Shown: piece by piece, positions 60,804-64,000 of the stretch
Layout: each line of letters begins with the position of its first letter
How positions within the stretch are numbered: the first letter of the stretch is position 1
Assembly (NCBI RefSeq): GCF_013426895.1
Contig: NZ_AP023175.1
Coordinates: 1,302,001-1,366,000 of the forward strand
Source of the DNA: Paraburkholderia largidicola
GTDB taxonomy: Bacteria > Pseudomonadota > Gammaproteobacteria > Burkholderiales > Burkholderiaceae
Length of the DNA stretch: 64,000 nt
Direction of reading: 5' to 3'
Notes under the pieces: model-generated
The model's input: only the letters and a program-made list of their open reading frames with translations
Databases searched by the model: none
Told to the model about the DNA's origin: nothing
Translations under genes and position numbers: made by a program

Positions 60804-61703
60804 ATGTCGATCGAAGTCGGAACGGCGTCCTGGACGGACGCCACGCTCATCAAATCCGGCCGCTTCTATCCGAAGGGATGCACGAGCGCCGAGGCACGCC
60901 TGCGTTTCTATTCGAGCCAGTTTCCAATGGTCGAAGTCGATGCGTCGTACTACGCGATGCCCAGCGCGGCGACCAGCACGCTATGGGCCGAACGCACGCC
61001 TGAGCACTTCACGTTCAATGTGAAGGCATTCCGGCTTTTCACCGGGCATCAGACGGAGCGCAAGTTCTTCCCGCCGGACATTCAGCCGCTGCTGCCGCAA
61101 AACGACAAGAAGAACCTGTACTACCGCGACGTGCCGCCCGACATCATCGACGAGATGTGGCGGCGCTTCTTCGAGGCCCTCGAGCCGCTGCGCACGGCTG
61201 GCAAGCTCGGCGCGGTGCTGTTCCAGTTCGCGCCGTGGATCTCCACTGCGCCGCGCGACAAATCGCACGTGCGGCACTGCGCGGACCGGATGACGCCTTA
61301 TCTGACGGCATTCGAATTCCGCAATGCCAGCTGGCTCGACGACCGGAATCGCGAATCGACGCTCGCATTCGAACGCGAGCACAGCCTCGTGCACGTGGTG
61401 ATGGATGCGCCCGAAGGCGTGCCGAACCGCGCGCATACCGTGTGGGAAGCGACGTCGCCGGAACTGGTGATCGTGCGGTTGCACGGCCGCAATGCGGAAA
61501 CCTGGAGCGGCAGCACGACGGCAGCGGGCCGCTTCAATTACGACTACACCGAGCGCGAACTGGAAGAGATCGCCGTGCCCGTGCGCGAGATCGCGAAACG
61601 CGTGGGGCGCACCCATGTGGTGTTCAACAACTGCTTTGAAGACGCCGCGCAACGCAATGCGCATTCGATGATCCGTATCCTTCAGCAAGAGCGCTTTGCG
61701 TAA
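60804..61703 (+). CDS. DUF72-domain protein
   Basis: 299 residues. The DUF72 TIM-barrel family begins GTASWTDATLIKSGRFYPKG with the typical W(T)D opening; other landmarks are QFPMVEVDASYYAMPS, FTFNVKAFRLFTGH, GAVLFQFAPW, FEFRNASWLD and HVVFNNCFEDAAQRNA. Members are widespread and structurally known but lack a confirmed enzymatic role. The ATG has an AGACGAGCC context with weak ribosome-site pairing. Confidence 0.92.
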   Translation: MSIEVGTASWTDATLIKSGRFYPKGCTSAEARLRFYSSQFPMVEVDASYYAMPSAATSTLWAERTPEHFTFNVKAFRLFTGHQTERKFFPPDIQPLLPQNDKKNLYYRDVPPDIIDEMWRRFFEALEPLRTAGKLGAVLFQFAPWISTAPRDKSHVRHCADRMTPYLTAFEFRNASWLDDRNRESTLAFEREHSLVHVVMDAPEGVPNRAHTVWEATSPELVIVRLHGRNAETWSGSTTAAGRFNYDYTERELEEIAVPVREIAKRVGRTHVVFNNCFEDAAQRNAHSMIRILQQERFA

Positions 61704-61837
61704 ATACGCGTCGTGCATCTTTAAACACGCAATGCACTAAAGCCTTTTCCGGTTGCAATTCAGTTTGCATCGACTAGCCTCGTCTTATTCGAACCAGACA
61801 AATAGCTTTCATAAGACGAAAAAGACAAGGTGCACCG

Positions 61838-63301
61838 ATGCTATTGACGGCTTATGTGCAGGCCAGCAAACCGGGCCTGTTGCAGCTATGGATCGGCATG
61901 TTCGGCGTTGCTGCGCCGCCCGTGCCGCAGGTTTCCATCGACCGGCAAGCGGCCGTGCCGCTCGATCCGCCCGCGTTTTTCCCGATTCGCGATTTCAGCG
62001 TCGACGACAACGGCCAGTCCATCAATCATCAATGCGTGCTGCGCTTCGACGTGCCAGACGAATCGCGGCCGCGTCAGATCGTCATCAACGCAGGTGGCGA
62101 ACAGTTCGAATTCGCCAGTACTTCATTGCCGAAAGAAGTGCCGACGCTGATGGACGGCAGCTTCAATATCCTGCTGTCGTCGTGCTATTCGCAGCCGGAA
62201 GACATCGACGGATTGCTCGGCACGATCGTCTCGCAGATCAAGGTGCAACCGCATCTGACCGTGCTCGCGGGCGACCAGGTGTACCTCGACCTGCCGCTCA
62301 CGCAGCGCGTGCCCGATCAGAACCCCGACCGCGCGCGGCTGCTCGCCAACAAGTACTACCTCAACTGGCTCTCCGGCGCGTTGCGCGTGCCGGGGTTGCA
62401 ATCGGTGCTGGAGCGCGCGCCCGTCGTGTGCATTCCCGACGATCACGAGTTCTGGAACAACTATCCCTTTGCACAAAAGCAGTTGCCCGATACGTGGACG
62501 GACGGATCGCGCCAACTGCTCGGCGATACGGCGCGCGCGCTTTACGAGGACTACCAGATCGGCGGTGCGCCGGGCGGCGCGGGCGGTGCGATCCGGCTGG
62601 ACGTCGAGCCGTTGAAGATGCTGTTCGTCGATATGCGCTGCGACCGCGACAGTACCTTCAAGTCATTGATGGGCCCCAAAGCCGTTGCGGCGATGCAGGC
62701 ATGGGAAAAAGATCTCATCGATGCACACGCCGCAGGGCAACCCGCTGTCGGACTGCTCGCTTCCGGGCAGGCGCTCTTCATCGATCCGCCCGAGAGCAAC
62801 TGGCGCAAGAAGACCTTCGACGCCGAAATGCCGAACTACGCGCAATTCGACGTTCTGCAAGCGACCCTCGGGCGGCTGGCGGACAACGGCGTCCCGATCG
62901 TCTATATGACGGGCGACGTGCATTGGGGACGCGTCGCATCGGGTCACGATCTGCAGACGAGCACGGCGCTCTACGAAGTGATCGCCTCGCCGTCGCGGCT
63001 GATCCGCACGCCGTTGCTCGACACCGCAAAAGAAGCGGCCAATTCGGTCAAAGGGATTTTCGGCGGCGGCACTGCGTGGCCGCGTCATTCCGATCCCGAG
63101 GATGTGCCCGACCGCTTCGGCGTGAATCACCGCTTCGCACTCAAGCAGGAATTCGGGCGACGCGGCGATCAGGTTGCGATCCTGTCGTTCACGCGCGTCG
63201 GCAGTGGGGTCGACATGCAGGTCATGTATTACGGCATTTCCAGCGATAAAGCGCTTTCACAATCGGAATCCACGGCGCGCTTCGAACTGCGCGCGCGTTA
63301 A
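61838..63301 (+). CDS. PhoD-like metallophosphatase
   Basis: 487 residues without a Tat or Sec signal, so apparently cytosolic, unlike classical PhoD. Metal-binding motifs of the calcineurin-like fold are present: LSSCYSQ, LAGDQVYLD (near residue 148), PDDHEFWNN (near 200) and MTGDVHWGRVASGHD (near 360). It most resembles PhoD-type phosphodiesterase/alkaline phosphatase proteins. The next gene begins 20 bp later and is probably co-transcribed. The substrate is unknown. Confidence 0.82.
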   Translation: MLLTAYVQASKPGLLQLWIGMFGVAAPPVPQVSIDRQAAVPLDPPAFFPIRDFSVDDNGQSINHQCVLRFDVPDESRPRQIVINAGGEQFEFASTSLPKEVPTLMDGSFNILLSSCYSQPEDIDGLLGTIVSQIKVQPHLTVLAGDQVYLDLPLTQRVPDQNPDRARLLANKYYLNWLSGALRVPGLQSVLERAPVVCIPDDHEFWNNYPFAQKQLPDTWTDGSRQLLGDTARALYEDYQIGGAPGGAGGAIRLDVEPLKMLFVDMRCDRDSTFKSLMGPKAVAAMQAWEKDLIDAHAAGQPAVGLLASGQALFIDPPESNWRKKTFDAEMPNYAQFDVLQATLGRLADNGVPIVYMTGDVHWGRVASGHDLQTSTALYEVIASPSRLIRTPLLDTAKEAANSVKGIFGGGTAWPRHSDPEDVPDRFGVNHRFALKQEFGRRGDQVAILSFTRVGSGVDMQVMYYGISSDKALSQSESTARFELRAR

Positions 63302-63321
63302 TTAAAAGACGAGGCAAGCTC

Positions 63322-64000
63322 ATGCTGAAGATCGTACGATCGACGACGACACAATCGAATCCGCAGTTCACGCCATTCGAGCGCAAGGACGGCGAGAGCA
63401 ATACCGCATGGGGCGAGCGCGCGGTACTCGATATGAAAGCGGGCGGGCCGGATGAATGGACCTATGTCGTGCTGCTAGGCGGCAGCGATACGCTGGCGTT
63501 TCGCGTGCGGGTCGCGCAATCGCATCTGCGCAATGACATGTTGCCGTCGTTCTGGTCCGAGTCGATACTCGTGCGGCTCGGCGGCGCGACGCTCAAGAAT
63601 GCCGAAGCATTGCATGTGCCTTTGCATCAGCCGGAAGGGCCCGCGTTTGCGGCGCGCGTGAACGGCGTGGTCGCCCGCCCATTGACGGATTTCGACGACA
63701 CGTCGCGCTTTCCGAATATCGCCGTGATCGCATTGCCCGTGGCGCAGGACAAGGTGGTCGACAAGGTGGCGAGTTTCGAGCAGTCGCGCGCGACGCTCGA
63801 TGCGCTCGAACATGTCTTGCGCTGGCTCGCCTTTGCATGGGGCGCGGCACGTACGCCGAATCCGCTGCACGACAACTACGGCTTGCCGTCTACCTGCATG
63901 ATCGAAACCGTGTGCGCCGCTGCGAATTTCGACCTGACGCCGGGGCTCGAATCGCGAGCATCATGTCCAGAAGCAATCTGGGCTGCAGCGAATTACTGGC
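63322..64000 (+). CDS. Unrecognised protein, truncated by the right edge
   Basis: At least 226 residues from ATG 63322 (GAGG about nine bases upstream), with no stop before the window ends. The visible part has mixed alpha/beta content (DEWTYVVLLGGSDTLAFRVRVAQSHLR) and no signal peptide. I recognise no domain. It lies 20 bp after the PhoD-like gene, so the pair probably acts together. Confidence 0.7.
   Translation, partial: MLKIVRSTTTQSNPQFTPFERKDGESNTAWGERAVLDMKAGGPDEWTYVVLLGGSDTLAFRVRVAQSHLRNDMLPSFWSESILVRLGGATLKNAEALHVPLHQPEGPAFAARVNGVVARPLTDFDDTSRFPNIAVIALPVAQDKVVDKVASFEQSRATLDALEHVLRWLAFAWGAARTPNPLHDNYGLPSTCMIETVCAAANFDLTPGLESRASCPEAIWAAANYW

Overview
The window looks like a chromosomal segment of a Paraburkholderia/Caballeronia-type betaproteobacterium. 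Base composition is GC-rich by eye, with long open frames antisense to most genes. It carries a Burkholderia-style porin, H-NS proteins with the YRDP..G.TWSG signature, MASE2-GGDEF and PPK2 proteins, and catabolic operons typical of soil and plant-associated Burkholderiaceae. Both edges cut genes: a YigZ/IMPACT protein on the left and an unrecognised protein on the right. No tRNA, rRNA, CRISPR array or prophage was recognised.

Layout. 0.4-6.3 kb: a minus-strand catabolic set (GMC dehydrogenase, enolase-superfamily dehydratase, MFS permease, aldehyde dehydrogenase), probably for a sugar acid. 6.7-16.4 kb: envelope and housekeeping genes, namely an H-NS protein with a lysine/alanine tail, two consecutive DedA-domain proteins, an LpxO-like hydroxylase, a diguanylate cyclase, a LysR regulator and a Pit phosphate transporter. 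16.5-19.8 kb: PPK2, a VOC protein and gamma-glutamyltransferase. 19.9-33.6 kb: an apparently complete ectoine/5-hydroxyectoine uptake and degradation locus. Its minus strand carries enuR-eutB-eutC-doeA-doeB-doeX, then a 657-bp inverted-repeat element, then doeC-doeD. Its plus strand carries ehuB-ehuC-ehuD-ehuA. 33.6-35.0 kb: a DHA2-type MFS exporter. 35.1-37.1 kb: a second copy of the inverted-repeat element, interrupted by an IS481-family insertion sequence. 37.1-40.4 kb: a tightly overlapping four-gene operon (CDP-alcohol phosphotransferase, 2OG-Fe(II) oxygenase, HpnL-like membrane protein, nucleotidyltransferase) that I cannot match to a described pathway and that looks like a lipid head-group system. 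41.1-41.6 kb: a gene-free array of four 66-bp repeats carrying DnaA-box-like motifs. 41.8-46.5 kb: HIT protein, a general porin and small envelope proteins. 46.6-52.0 kb: AGCS symporter, FAD oxidoreductase, an AmaB-like aldehyde dehydrogenase and a divergent XRE-cupin regulator, consistent with lysine/pipecolate or another amino-acid catabolism. 52.1-52.7 kb: third copy of the inverted-repeat element. 52.8-56.6 kb: a 4-hydroxyphenylpyruvate-dioxygenase-like gene and the pcaQ-pcaHG protocatechuate locus. 56.8-64 kb: class II aldolase, a mini H-NS-like protein, an acyl-CoA synthetase broken by one in-frame amber codon, a DUF72 protein, a PhoD-like phosphatase and the truncated last gene.

How it fits together. 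Ectoine enters through the Ehu ABC transporter. DoeA opens the ring, DoeB deacetylates, and DoeD and DoeC convert diaminobutyrate to aspartate; EutB and EutC are thought to convert 5-hydroxyectoine to ectoine. EnuR (MocR/GntR) and DoeX (Lrp/AsnC) are the local regulators. No ectABC synthesis genes lie in the window, so the locus appears to serve nutrition. The most unusual non-coding signals are the three-copy inverted-repeat element, the insertion sequence sitting exactly at the apex of one of its hairpins, and the 66-bp array.
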